A DNA stretch of 64,000 nt from contig JAGAWT010000025.1 in NCBI GenBank assembly GCA_018110985.1, positions 1-64,000 on the forward strand, given 5' to 3'. The position numbers and the translations under genes are program-made. Shown here piece by piece: positions 42,893 to 51,842 of the stretch. The notes beneath the pieces are model-generated. The model saw only the letters and a program-made list of their open reading frames with translations, searched no databases and was not told where the DNA came from. Positions within the stretch are counted from its first letter, which is position 1. Each line of letters opens with the position of its first letter. Source of the stretch: Oscillospiraceae bacterium. Lineage in GTDB: Bacteria; Bacillota; Clostridia; Oscillospirales; Ruminococcaceae.

Positions 42893-44592
42893 CCCGAAAA
42901 AGCAACCGTTTTTTCGGCTGTCTCAGATCTCATCCTTATCTCTGGGCTTTTGCAGGGTGTCTGGCTGTAAACGCAGTCACCCTGTGCGACCTGTATACCA
43001 TGCCCGCAAATGCCGTTCTTCTTATGGGAGCTGTTTTCTCCTGCTGCGGTATATTCTGCCTGAGACATCTTCTCGGAGATGAGCCCTCAAAAAGAGCTCT
43101 TATCCTGTCATTTGCGGTGATCATGGCATCAACGGTCTGCCTTTGTGCGGCTTTCAGTCTTTTGCCCCTGCCTCAGCTCCCGCTTATGGCAGGTCTGCTC
43201 ATCCTGTGTCTGCTGTTTTATGCTGCTTTCCGCAGGGAGGACAAGGACAGAGCCATGACCGGGCTGATAATGCTGTCCGGGTTTGCAATGAGGGTGTATT
43301 ATGTCCTCATCACCCGCAACGACATAAGGCAGCACGACATAGGCTCATGGGACGGAGGCGGCACAGGCCATGCAGACTATATCCTATGGATAAGATCCTG
43401 CCATTTCCTGCCGGATGTGGATGTGAGGGAATTCGGTCAGTTCTACCACCCCCCTCTGCACCACATTATATGTGCGGCGTGGCTGGATATTTCCGAAAGC
43501 ATTTTCGGCATCCCCGCAGAAACCGCACAGGGCTCTCTGCAGACCCTTACTCTTTTTTACACCTGTGCCATGGTGATAGTGGCATATAAGCTGTTCAGAG
43601 AATTCGGGCTCTCGGGGAAAGCGCTCCATATCCCTCTGGCAATAGTAAGTGTACACCCGTCCCTGGTCTATCTCGCAGGGAGCCTGAACAATGATGCTCT
43701 TTCCTCCATGCTGATGTGGGCATCCCTTCTCCTTGCAGTGCGCTGGTATAAAGACCCTTCCGTAAAAAATATAGCATTGCTTGCGCTTTCTGTGGGATCG
43801 GGTATGTTCAGCAAGTTTTCCGTGGGAGTCATAGCACCGTCCACGGCGCTGCTGTTTCTGGCAGTTCTGATAAAAAACAGGAAAAGTGCAAAAAAGCTGC
43901 TCTGTGAATATGCCGTTTTCGGAGCCCTGTGCATCCCTCTCGGCATAGGCTATCAGATCAAAAATCTTGTCAGATACGGTGTCCCCCTGAACTATATACT
44001 TCGCATTTCGGAAGAAGCTGCACAGTACATAGGGCACATGGCACCCTTGTCCCGTGTCACCGACTTTTCCATGTGGATGTTTGACAGGCCGTTCAAACAG
44101 CTTGATGTCTTTTCTCCGCCTCCCATGCACGGAGAAGCCGTATACTGGGAGTACAATCCTCTTGTGGCAGCTCTTAAAACTGCCATGTTCGGAGAATACT
44201 TCGATGAGACGGATTTCCTTTTTGCACCGATGATGCTTGCGAAATTCCTCTTGTTTGTCTCTGTCGCCCTTGCAGCCATTGCTTTTATTTCAATGATCGC
44301 AGCAGCTTTCACCGGAAAAGGAGATATCCCAAGGCTGTATATGCTTGTGACATACATAGTGATAATGGTGTCATACTATGTTTTCTGTATAGATCATCCG
44401 GCTGTCTGCACCGAGGATTTCAGGTATATCACCCCAACGCTGCTCATAGGTGCTCTGTCGTTGGGCATCATATCAAAGGAAAGCAAAAGCAGGGCAAAGC
44501 TTGAAATGGTGCTCACAAAGACACTCACCGTACTTACAGCCATGTTTTCGGCTTTCTTCCTTATCCTGCTCACAGGCATAGAACGAAGGTAG
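42889..44592 (+). CDS. GT-C-type membrane glycosyltransferase-like protein
   Basis: A 567-residue protein with about 12 membrane spans. The first long extracytoplasmic loop contains RNDIRQHDIGSWDGG and FYHPPLHHI (about 145-195), which fits GT-C enzymes (PMT/ArnT-like) that use a lipid-linked sugar and a catalytic Asp. The GTG start overlaps the aspS stop codon (GTGA), so translation is probably coupled. No clear ribosome-binding site was seen. The acceptor could be a wall polymer or protein. Confidence 0.8.
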   Translation: MTRKSNRFFGCLRSHPYLWAFAGCLAVNAVTLCDLYTMPANAVLLMGAVFSCCGIFCLRHLLGDEPSKRALILSFAVIMASTVCLCAAFSLLPLPQLPLMAGLLILCLLFYAAFRREDKDRAMTGLIMLSGFAMRVYYVLITRNDIRQHDIGSWDGGGTGHADYILWIRSCHFLPDVDVREFGQFYHPPLHHIICAAWLDISESIFGIPAETAQGSLQTLTLFYTCAMVIVAYKLFREFGLSGKALHIPLAIVSVHPSLVYLAGSLNNDALSSMLMWASLLLAVRWYKDPSVKNIALLALSVGSGMFSKFSVGVIAPSTALLFLAVLIKNRKSAKKLLCEYAVFGALCIPLGIGYQIKNLVRYGVPLNYILRISEEAAQYIGHMAPLSRVTDFSMWMFDRPFKQLDVFSPPPMHGEAVYWEYNPLVAALKTAMFGEYFDETDFLFAPMMLAKFLLFVSVALAAIAFISMIAAAFTGKGDIPRLYMLVTYIVIMVSYYVFCIDHPAVCTEDFRYITPTLLIGALSLGIISKESKSRAKLEMVLTKTLTVLTAMFSAFFLILLTGIERR

Positions 44593-44601
44593 GTGCATAC
44601 T

Positions 44602-45291
44602 ATGCGTGAATCACTTCTTACCATACCCATAAGCGAAGTTCTGGAGCCCTGTGAGGGCTGTCCCATATGCCGCATGAGAGACACCCTTGAAGAAAGGACT
44701 GTCGAATATATCATGGGGGCTGCAATGATGGAGCCGGATGTAAGGATAGAGACCAACAAAACAGGCTTCTGCTCCGTCCATTTTGAGCAGATGCTCAAAT
44801 GCAAGAACCGTCTCTCCCTGGCGCTTATGCTCCAGACACACCTTGACAGCGTGGCGGGAGAGGTCTTTACACGGAAAAAGCTCTTTGAGCCCAGGGACAA
44901 GAAAAAGAAAAGGCTCTCTCAGATAAATGAGAGCTGCTTTGTGTGCGACAAAGTGGACTGGGGTCTGGAAAGGCTGCTTCGCACTCTTTTTGAGGTATAC
45001 CAAAGCGACAGAGCGCTTTTTGAAAAGCAGGAATACTTCTGCCTGCCCCACTACGATCTGCTGGTGTCCGTGGCTCCGCAGTACCTGAAGGGGAAGGAGC
45101 TCTCAGATTTTGAAGAGCTTTGCTCAAGCCTTGTAAAGGAGCATATACGCTCCCTCTACGGGGATGTGAGCCATTTCTGCAATATGTACGATTACCGAAA
45201 CACCGGGAAGGATGCGGACTGGGGCAACTCCAAGGACAGCATCGAAAGAAGCATTAAGTTCCTGACTTCCCGCACCCCGAAAAACAAATGA
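44602..45291 (+). CDS. DUF6062 family cysteine-rich protein
   Basis: A 229-residue soluble protein. CEGCPICRMRD (about 15-25) gives a CxxCxxC cluster, and further Cys/His pairs occur at FCSVHFEQM (about 55), SCFVCDKV (about 112) and FCLPHYDLL (about 149). The repeated Cys-x2-Cys and Cys-x2-His pattern suggests metal binding. DUF6062 has no known function. The ATG at 44602 follows AGGTAGGTG. It sits between the GT-C gene and rqcH. Confidence 0.78.
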   Translation: MRESLLTIPISEVLEPCEGCPICRMRDTLEERTVEYIMGAAMMEPDVRIETNKTGFCSVHFEQMLKCKNRLSLALMLQTHLDSVAGEVFTRKKLFEPRDKKKKRLSQINESCFVCDKVDWGLERLLRTLFEVYQSDRALFEKQEYFCLPHYDLLVSVAPQYLKGKELSDFEELCSSLVKEHIRSLYGDVSHFCNMYDYRNTGKDADWGNSKDSIERSIKFLTSRTPKNK

Positions 45292-45310
45292 CCATTTCAG
45301 TTGATGAATT

Positions 45311-47047
45311 ATGCTTGACGGAACCTTTCTTCTTGCTGTGAAGCAGGAAATGGAGCCGCTTGTAGGCTCCCGCATAGATAAGATATCACAGCCCTCCAGG
45401 GATGAGATCCTTCTCTCTTTCAGAAGGCCCGGCGGCGCTGACCGTGTTCTCATATCCACCTCCGGTACCGGGGGCAGGGTACATATAAGCGATGCAAGGC
45501 CCGAAAACCCCAAGACCCCGCCTATGTTCTGTATGCTTCTGAGAAAGCACCTCACAGGCGGGAAGCTGACTGCTGTAAGGCAGGAGGGGCTTGAAAGGAT
45601 TCTCTTTTTAGACCTTGAGACCGTAAACGAGCTTGGCGACACGGAGACCATCACCCTTGTGTGTGAGATAATGGGCAAGTATTCCAACCTTATCGCAGTC
45701 CGTGAGAACGGAAAGATCATAGACGCTCTCCACCGCCTTGATGACATCACCGCTCAAAGGCTCATCCTGCCTGGAGTTACCTACACCATGCCCGACAGGA
45801 GACCAAGGCTCAATTTTCTTATCTCCTCCGTGGAAGAGATGACAGATGCCTTTGCCGGTATACAGAGCGGCAGCCTTTCAAAGGGACTGATAGGAGTTTT
45901 TGAGGGCATTTCCCCCATACTTGCAAGAGAATGGGTATTCGATGCCTTCAACGGCAGTGAGCCCCACCCATCGGAGCTCACCCGGAAGGACTATGAAGCT
46001 CTGGCTGAAAGGGTCATGAAGTCGAGAGACCTTTTCCTTTCAGGCAACAGGTGCTATTGCGTGCTCTATGAACAGGGAAGGGCAAAGGATCTTTGCTTTG
46101 AAGATATCCGGCAGTACGGCAGCCTTTACGAAAAAAAGGTCTTTCCCACAGCCTGTTCCCTCCTTGACAGTTTTTATTCCGAGGGTGCGGTGCAAAGCAG
46201 GCTGAAGCAGCGCTTTTCGGAGCTGTACAAGCTGATCTCCTCATTGTGTACAAGAACTCTCCGCCGCCTTGAGAACCGCCGCCTTGAACTTTCCCGAAGT
46301 GAGGAAGGTGAAAAGTACAAGCTCATGGGAGATCTGCTCTCCGCAAATCTGTACAGGGTACAAAAGGGCGACACCCTGCTTGAATGTGAGAACTTCTATG
46401 ATGAGAGCCTGCCGCCTGTAAAGATAGAGCTGGATGAGATGCTTACTCCTTCCCAGAATATGCAGCTTTTCTACCGCCGCTACAGGCGTGCGGAGACTGC
46501 AAGGGAAAAGCTCACAGAGCTTATAGGAGCCGATGAACAGGAGCTTATGTACCTTGAAAGCGTGAGGGACTTTGCAGACCGTGCACAGACCGAAGCAGAG
46601 ATCGACTCTATACGCTCCGAGCTTTCCGAGCAGGGGTATATAAGGCGTTCGTCGAAGGGAAAGAAGGAAAAGCCCGTAAAGCTGTCCCCTGCGGAGTACG
46701 GCATCGACGGCTTTACAGTCCTTGTAGGACGCAACAACAGGCAAAACGACGAGCTTACCCATAAGACAGCCCGCAAGTCCGATATGTGGCTCCATGTAAA
46801 GGATATTACAGGCTCCCATGTTATAATAAAGTCGGATGACAGGGAGATACCCCCGCAGGTAATAGAAAAGGCAGCCCGTATAGCAGCCTTTCACAGCAGC
46901 GGCAGAGGTTCATCCTCCGTGCCTGTGGACTATACTTTCGTGAAGTTTGTGAAAAAGCCCGCAGGCGCAAAACCCGGAATGGTCATATTCACAAACAACA
47001 GAACTCTTTATGTAACACCGGAAAGACCGGGTGAGGAGAATAAATGA
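45311..47047 (+). CDS. rqcH: RqcH ribosome rescue factor (NFACT family)
   Basis: A 578-residue protein. The NFACT-N domain (about 1-170) begins LDGTFLLAVKQEMEPL, followed by two HhH motifs and a coiled-coil middle (about 280-430). The NFACT-R domain (about 460-570) holds LVGRNNRQNDELTHKTARKS in two pieces and DMWLHVKDITGSHVI. RqcH binds split 50S subunits with stalled chains and recruits tRNA-Ala to add alanine tails that mark the chain for degradation. It was formerly called fibronectin-binding protein. It overlaps murB by 4 nt. Confidence 0.94.
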   Translation: MLDGTFLLAVKQEMEPLVGSRIDKISQPSRDEILLSFRRPGGADRVLISTSGTGGRVHISDARPENPKTPPMFCMLLRKHLTGGKLTAVRQEGLERILFLDLETVNELGDTETITLVCEIMGKYSNLIAVRENGKIIDALHRLDDITAQRLILPGVTYTMPDRRPRLNFLISSVEEMTDAFAGIQSGSLSKGLIGVFEGISPILAREWVFDAFNGSEPHPSELTRKDYEALAERVMKSRDLFLSGNRCYCVLYEQGRAKDLCFEDIRQYGSLYEKKVFPTACSLLDSFYSEGAVQSRLKQRFSELYKLISSLCTRTLRRLENRRLELSRSEEGEKYKLMGDLLSANLYRVQKGDTLLECENFYDESLPPVKIELDEMLTPSQNMQLFYRRYRRAETAREKLTELIGADEQELMYLESVRDFADRAQTEAEIDSIRSELSEQGYIRRSSKGKKEKPVKLSPAEYGIDGFTVLVGRNNRQNDELTHKTARKSDMWLHVKDITGSHVIIKSDDREIPPQVIEKAARIAAFHSSGRGSSSVPVDYTFVKFVKKPAGAKPGMVIFTNNRTLYVTPERPGEENK

Positions 47048-47949
47048 CAGATCTCAGTGAAATAAAAGACATGGCTCTGTCCCTGGGCTGTGAAGTCCGT
47101 GAGAATGAGCCCATGGCAGAGCACACCTCATTCGGTGCGGGCGGAAGTGTTTCACTTTTCATAGAGGCGGAAAAGGGCTCCCTTCTCCCCCTTTACAGGG
47201 CATTAAAGCAAAGAGACTTACCCTTTATGACACTTGGAAAGGGAACAAATGTCCTTTTTAAGGACGGTCTCCATGAGCTCATAGTCCTTTCCACGGTAAA
47301 AAAGCTCTCATATATCTCTGTGAACAAATGTGAGATCACCGCAGGCTGCGGTGCTTCTCTCATGTCCGTATGCAGGCTTGCAAGGGATAATTCCCTTGCC
47401 GGGCTTGAATTTGCCTACGGCATACCCGCAAGTGTGGGCGGAGCCGTGTATATGAACGCAGGTGCCTACGGCGGGGAGATGTCACAGGTGCTCAAATGCG
47501 TGACAGCCATAGATGAAGACGGAGAAGAACGGGTCTACGATCTTTCACAGCTTGACCTTTCCTACAGACATTCAAGGTTTTCTCACAGGAACGCCCTTAT
47601 AACAGAGGCTGTTTTTTCCCTCAGGGAAGGAAACAGGGAAGACATAACAGCACTTATGAATGAACTTATGGGGCGCAGAAAGGACAAGCAGCCCCTTGAA
47701 TACAAAAGTGCGGGCAGCACCTTCAAGCGTCCCCCCGGAGCCTTTGCGGGTGCTCTTATAGAGCAGTGCGGTCTGAAAGGCTATTCCGCAGGTGATGCCA
47801 TGGTAAGCACCAAGCACGCAGGCTTTGTGGTGAACACGGGAAAAGCCTCCGCATCGGATATTCTTTCCGTAATAGACCATGTAAGAGCAGATGTGCTTGA
47901 AAAAACAGGCTATGATCTTGAATGTGAAGTTGAGATAATAGGTGAGTAA
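47044..47949 (+). CDS. murB: UDP-N-acetylenolpyruvoylglucosamine reductase
   Basis: A 301-residue FAD enzyme of peptidoglycan precursor synthesis that reduces enolpyruvyl-UDP-GlcNAc to UDP-MurNAc with NADPH. EHTSFGAGG (about 21-29), GKGTNVLFKD (about 66-75) and the FAD-binding GIPASVGGAVYMNAGAYGGE (about 131-150) are present. AGSTFKRPPG near 222 has the catalytic Ser region of type IIb enzymes, and the last Glu lies near the end. The start overlaps the rqcH stop codon. Confidence 0.96.
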   Translation: MTDLSEIKDMALSLGCEVRENEPMAEHTSFGAGGSVSLFIEAEKGSLLPLYRALKQRDLPFMTLGKGTNVLFKDGLHELIVLSTVKKLSYISVNKCEITAGCGASLMSVCRLARDNSLAGLEFAYGIPASVGGAVYMNAGAYGGEMSQVLKCVTAIDEDGEERVYDLSQLDLSYRHSRFSHRNALITEAVFSLREGNREDITALMNELMGRRKDKQPLEYKSAGSTFKRPPGAFAGALIEQCGLKGYSAGDAMVSTKHAGFVVNTGKASASDILSVIDHVRADVLEKTGYDLECEVEIIGE

Positions 47950-47950
47950 A

Positions 47951-48829
47951 ATGAGATTTGTTATAGTCACGGGAATGTCGGGCGCAGGTAAATCCACTGC
48001 CGTAAACATACTTGAAGACTCGGGATACTATGTGATAGATAACATACCCCCTGTGCTCATCCCGGACTTTGCCAATATCTGCGATCAGGGCGGCTTTGAA
48101 AAAGTTGCCATAGGTGCGGATATAAGGGGCTTTGTCACCCAGAAGAGCGATGCTCCCGAAAAGGAGCTCGTGGAGAACATAAAGCTCCTCAAGCACAGGT
48201 ATGAGGATGTAAAGGTAGTTTTCATGGATGCGGACGACGATGTTCTTGTGCGCAGATACAAGGAGACCCGCCGCACCCACCCCATGAACGCAATGTTCAA
48301 GATAGGGGTCGCTGATGCCGTTAAAATGGAAAGGGAGATGCTTGCGGGGATAAGAGAGATCTCCGACATTTACTACAACACCTCCGGAATGTCCACAAAC
48401 TATTTCAAACGGACTTTCAGAGAGACATTCAGCAGTGATCCCGAAAGCTCCCTCACGGTGAATATCATATCCTTCGGCTTCAAGTACGGCATAGTGACCG
48501 ATGCAGACCTGGTCTTTGATATGCGCTTTCTCCCCAACCCCTTTTATATACCCGAACTCAAACCCCTTTCGGGACTGGACAAGGAAGTAAGAGATTATGT
48601 CATGAGCTTTGAGGATTCTGTGGAATACGAAAAGAGGATACATTCTCTCATAGATTTTGTGATCCCCCGCTGCATAAAGGAAGGCAGGCCGGGGCTCACC
48701 ATAGCCATAGGCTGCACGGGAGGACAGCACAGAAGTGTGACCTTTGCGGAAAGGCTCAACGATCACCTTACGGCAAAGGGTATAAACACCCTTGTTATCC
48801 ACAGAGAAATGAGAAACAGACTGAGCTGA
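47951..48829 (+). CDS. rapZ: RapZ (YvcJ) family nucleotide-binding adapter
   Basis: A 292-residue protein. The P-loop GMSGAGKST lies at about residues 8-16, and the conserved C-terminal GCTGGQHRSV stretch at about 256-265. In enterobacteria RapZ steers RNase E to a small RNA controlling GlmS. In Firmicutes (YvcJ) it affects competence and envelope control, and its gene normally precedes yvcK and whiA. The ATG at 47951 is preferred over the GTG at 47942. A strong terminator follows directly. Confidence 0.95.
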   Translation: MRFVIVTGMSGAGKSTAVNILEDSGYYVIDNIPPVLIPDFANICDQGGFEKVAIGADIRGFVTQKSDAPEKELVENIKLLKHRYEDVKVVFMDADDDVLVRRYKETRRTHPMNAMFKIGVADAVKMEREMLAGIREISDIYYNTSGMSTNYFKRTFRETFSSDPESSLTVNIISFGFKYGIVTDADLVFDMRFLPNPFYIPELKPLSGLDKEVRDYVMSFEDSVEYEKRIHSLIDFVIPRCIKEGRPGLTIAIGCTGGQHRSVTFAERLNDHLTAKGINTLVIHREMRNRLS

Positions 48830-48834
48830 TGATC

Positions 48835-48859
48835 GCCCCGTGAAAGCGGGGCTTTTTTT
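48835..48859 (+). terminator. Terminator after rapZ
   Basis: A 6-bp stem (GCCCCG with CGGGGC) and a run of seven Ts. It is within 5 nt of the stop codon. Confidence 0.85.
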
Positions 48860-48960
48860 CTGACTCTGACCGAGGTATAGACAAGAAACAAGCCGCAAAT
48901 GCTTGGATATAGGTGATTTTATGCTTGGAGATCGTCTATACATCGAAGAAGGATCAGTAT
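48860..48960 (+). repeat. Hairpin repeat, copy 3 (left end altered)
   Basis: The core and right end (GTCTATACATCG ... ATCAGTAT) match the other copies. The left ATACTGAT is missing; the copy abuts the T run of the rapZ terminator. Confidence 0.88.
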
Positions 48961-49175
48961 AAGTCATCCCGCAGACATCAACTGTTGTAATGTCTTTGCC
49001 TAAAGAAAAGCATCAATGCTGCAAAAAGAAATATTGCTGCCTATCCGTACCGGTCTGTAAAATTGATCTGAAAAAAATGCGACCTGCCCGCTGTAAAACC
49101 TGCTTATATGAGTGAAGGGGCACAAAGCCCCCCGAAAAACTGATAACTTCATTTTACATATGTTTTTCCTCCCTT

Positions 49176-49210
49176 AAAAGAGCCGTATGCAGAGCGGCTC
49201 TTTTCTTTTT
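49176..49210 (+). terminator. Orphan terminator-like hairpin
   Basis: A 10-bp stem (AAAAGAGCCG at 49176-49185 with 49195-49204), followed by a T-rich run. No gene ends just before it; it may belong to an unseen small RNA or a lost gene. Confidence 0.6.
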
Positions 49211-49275
49211 GCCTGTCACAGTGATGTATATTGTTTCTGTCCGGGATCTGCTTTTGCAGATGCAGACACAGTCTT

Positions 49276-49380
49276 ATACTAATTTCTGACCGATGTATAG
49301 ACAAGAAACAAGCCGCAAATGCTTGAATATATGGGATTTGAGGCTTGGAGATCGTCTATACATCGAGGAAGAATTAGTAT
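49276..49380 (+). repeat. 105-bp hairpin repeat, copy 4
   Basis: The ends are ATACTAAT and ATTAGTAT, both changed from ATACTGAT/ATCAGTAT so that pairing is kept. The outer arms are intact. Confidence 0.92.
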
Positions 49381-49391
49381 TAGTGCTCTGC

Positions 49392-49420
49392 TTGACATCA
49401 TGTGATTTTTGCGTTATAAT
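49392..49420 (+). promoter_or_regulatory. Promoter of the GH28-whiA operon
   Basis: TTGACA (49392-49397), 17 nt and TATAAT (49415-49420): perfect consensus, starting 12 nt after repeat copy 4. The leader is about 25 nt. Confidence 0.85.
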
Positions 49421-49452
49421 TAAAAGGCAGTACATAAAAAGGAGCAGTTGGA

Positions 49453-51015
49453 ATGAATGTAGATCTGACTGCCGTCGGCTCCCGCTTTGCTGTTATAGGC
49501 ATAGAGGACGGCGGCAATTACGAAACGGCAGGAAATTACTGTATATACATAAATGAAAAGCTTTTCACGGAAAAGGCAAAAAGCGTCAACTATGTGGGAA
49601 GTCTCAGACCCGACACTGAATACAGCGTAAGGATAGAGGGTGATGAGAGCACTTCCCTGAATTTCAGGACATCCGCCGAATATGTTACGCTCGATGTCAG
49701 AAAATTCGGCGCAAAGGGCGATGGTATACACGACGATACTATCTTTATACAGGCAGCCGTAATGGCGTGTCCCGAGGGCGGAAGGGTCTTTATACCCGAA
49801 GGGACCTACAAGATCACCTCCCTTTTCCTCAAAAGCCATATCAGCATCGAGATAGGCGAGGGCGCCGTGCTTTCCGCCGATACGGAAAGGTATTCCTACC
49901 CCATACTTCCCGGGATGATAAAAAGCTATGACGAAAAGGGCGAGTACAATCTGGGTACATGGGAGGGAAACCCGCTGCAGATGTTCTCCTCCGTCATTAC
50001 AGGTATAGATGTATGTGATGTGACCATATACGGAAAGGGCAGCATAAACGGAAATGCGTCCTACGAGAACTGGTGGCATGACGAAAAGGTAATGAAAGGC
50101 GCTTTCCGTCCAAGACTTCTGTTCCTTGAAAGGTGCAGGGATATTTCGGTTTACGGCATACACCTTGAAAACAGCCCCTCATGGACCGTACACCCCTATT
50201 TTTCCCGCAGCATAAGGCTTTGTGCCGTTTCCATAAACAATCCCCGTGTGTCCCCCAACACCGACGGCATAGATGTGGAATCCTGCTGCGGAGTAGAGAT
50301 ACTGGGTGTCAGGTTTACTCTCGGAGATGACTGTATCGCCCTTAAATCCGGAAAGATCTACATGGGCAGAAAGTACAGGACACCCTGCGAAAATGTCACT
50401 ATAAAGAACTGCCTTATGGAAAACGGCCATGGTGCCGTCACCGTGGGAAGTGAGCTTTCGGCAGGCATAAAGGATATAAAGGTGGTAAACTGCGACTTTT
50501 CGGATACGGACAGAGGGCTTCGTATCAAGACCCGCCGAGGCAGAGGAAAGGATGCGGTGATCGAGAATGTCCTCTTTGAGAACATTTTCATGAAGGGTGT
50601 AAAGGTGCCCTTTGCAGCTAACGCATTCTATTTCTGCGACCCGGACGGCAGAACGGACAATGTCCAGAACAGAGCGTACCACACCCCCGATGAAACCACG
50701 CCCTACATCGGAGCCCTTTCATTCAGGCATATAAAATGCGTTGACTGTCACGCCGCCGCAGCCTTTTTCATAGGTCTACCCGAAAGCATGATAGGCAGGA
50801 TAGAAATGCAGGATGTGGATATAAGCTATGCCTCATCCCCCGAAAGCTTCATGCCGGAAATGCTTTGCGGTGTGGAGGAAATGCAGGGCAGAGGTGTTAT
50901 AGCGGAAAATGTGAAGGAGCTTATCCTTGAAGATGTCACCCTGCGGGGCATAAAGGAAAAGCCGGTGGAATGTACAAATGTGGATGCTGTAAAAGGAGAG
51001 GTATCATGCAGATAG
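49453..51015 (+). CDS. Glycoside hydrolase family 28 (polygalacturonase-like)
   Basis: A 520-residue protein. A fibronectin-III-like N-terminal part (about 1-78) precedes a right-handed beta helix. All four family motifs are present: SPNTDGID (about 270-277), GDDCIALKSG (about 294-303), NGHGAVTVGSE (about 325-335) and RGLRIKTRRG (about 356-365). The three catalytic Asp and the His are thus intact. It hydrolyses galacturonan bonds of pectin. There is no signal peptide, so it would act on imported oligosaccharides in the cytoplasm. GGAG precedes the ATG. It overlaps the next gene. Confidence 0.93.
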   Translation: MNVDLTAVGSRFAVIGIEDGGNYETAGNYCIYINEKLFTEKAKSVNYVGSLRPDTEYSVRIEGDESTSLNFRTSAEYVTLDVRKFGAKGDGIHDDTIFIQAAVMACPEGGRVFIPEGTYKITSLFLKSHISIEIGEGAVLSADTERYSYPILPGMIKSYDEKGEYNLGTWEGNPLQMFSSVITGIDVCDVTIYGKGSINGNASYENWWHDEKVMKGAFRPRLLFLERCRDISVYGIHLENSPSWTVHPYFSRSIRLCAVSINNPRVSPNTDGIDVESCCGVEILGVRFTLGDDCIALKSGKIYMGRKYRTPCENVTIKNCLMENGHGAVTVGSELSAGIKDIKVVNCDFSDTDRGLRIKTRRGRGKDAVIENVLFENIFMKGVKVPFAANAFYFCDPDGRTDNVQNRAYHTPDETTPYIGALSFRHIKCVDCHAAAAFFIGLPESMIGRIEMQDVDISYASSPESFMPEMLCGVEEMQGRGVIAENVKELILEDVTLRGIKEKPVECTNVDAVKGEVSCR

Positions 51016-51842
51016 GACTGAGACTACATGACGGAGAAAAGCTGCCGCTGGAGAAGCTTCTTCCAAAGGTACGGGAAAAGGGCTTCAAGTGCGGTCACCT
51101 TGCCCTTTCCAAATCCCTCTCCCCCGATCATATGCGCCCCGGAGTGCTGACCCCGGGCTTTGCCATGTATCTTAAAAGGCTTTTTGAAAAAAATGAGCTG
51201 GACATTGCTGTGCTGGGCTGCTACCTGAACCTTGCAGACCCCGATGAGGACAGGCTCAAAGCAAACACCGAAAAGTACATGGCACACATACGCTTTGCAG
51301 CCCTTGCAGGCGTCGGAGTGGTAGGCACAGAAACAGGTGCTCCCAACAGCGCCTATAAATATGAGCCTGCCTGCCATACACAGAAGGCTCTGGAGACCTT
51401 TATAGAAAATCTCCGTCCCATAGTGGGATATGCCGAGAAAATGGGGGTCATCCTTGCGATAGAGCCTGTGTACAAGCATATAGTCTATACACCGCAGGCT
51501 GCACGCTATGTGCTTGACACTGTAAACTCTCCCAACCTCCAGATAATCTTCGACCCGGTAAATCTTCTTCACCCCTACAATCTCCACAGGCGGGAGGAAG
51601 TGCTCTCCGATGCCATGGAACTGCTCGGAAAGGACATTGCAGTTGTCCACATAAAGGATTACATACAGAAGGACGGAGAGCTTGTTTCCGTTGCAGCGGG
51701 AACGGGAGAGATGGATTACAGGGAGATCATGAGCTTTATCAAGAGAGAAAAACCCTTTATCCATGTCACTCTTGAAAACACCTCCCCCGACAATTCACAA
51801 AAGTCCCGTGCCTTTATAGAAAAGATCTACGAGGAAGTGTAA
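51006..51842 (+). CDS. Sugar phosphate isomerase/epimerase (TIM barrel)
   Basis: A 278-residue protein of the xylose isomerase-like TIM-barrel family. Metal-ligand phrases are visible: AIEPVY (about 157), FDPVNLL (about 182), VHIKDY (about 214) and VTLENT (about 257). It probably isomerises or epimerises a sugar acid or sugar released by the GH28 enzyme. The ATG at 51006 follows GGAGAGGT and overlaps the GH28 stop codon. Confidence 0.87.
   Translation: MQIGLRLHDGEKLPLEKLLPKVREKGFKCGHLALSKSLSPDHMRPGVLTPGFAMYLKRLFEKNELDIAVLGCYLNLADPDEDRLKANTEKYMAHIRFAALAGVGVVGTETGAPNSAYKYEPACHTQKALETFIENLRPIVGYAEKMGVILAIEPVYKHIVYTPQAARYVLDTVNSPNLQIIFDPVNLLHPYNLHRREEVLSDAMELLGKDIAVVHIKDYIQKDGELVSVAAGTGEMDYREIMSFIKREKPFIHVTLENTSPDNSQKSRAFIEKIYEEV

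Larger units (their letters stand above)
48830..49452. other. Intergenic region splitting the rapZ-whiA neighbourhood
   Basis: This 623-bp stretch without a supported gene contains the rapZ terminator, two copies of the 105-bp repeat in the same orientation, a second terminator-like hairpin and the promoter of the GH28 gene. The 215 bp between the first repeat and the second hairpin (48961-49175) show no ORF or family I recognise. Confidence 0.7.

Noticed and set aside
49293-49556. Small open frames that start inside the 105-bp repeats (also at 24425-24661 and 53249-53509)
   Set aside because: The peptides look alike only because the repeat is copied. They have no ribosome-binding site and run into unrelated sequence.
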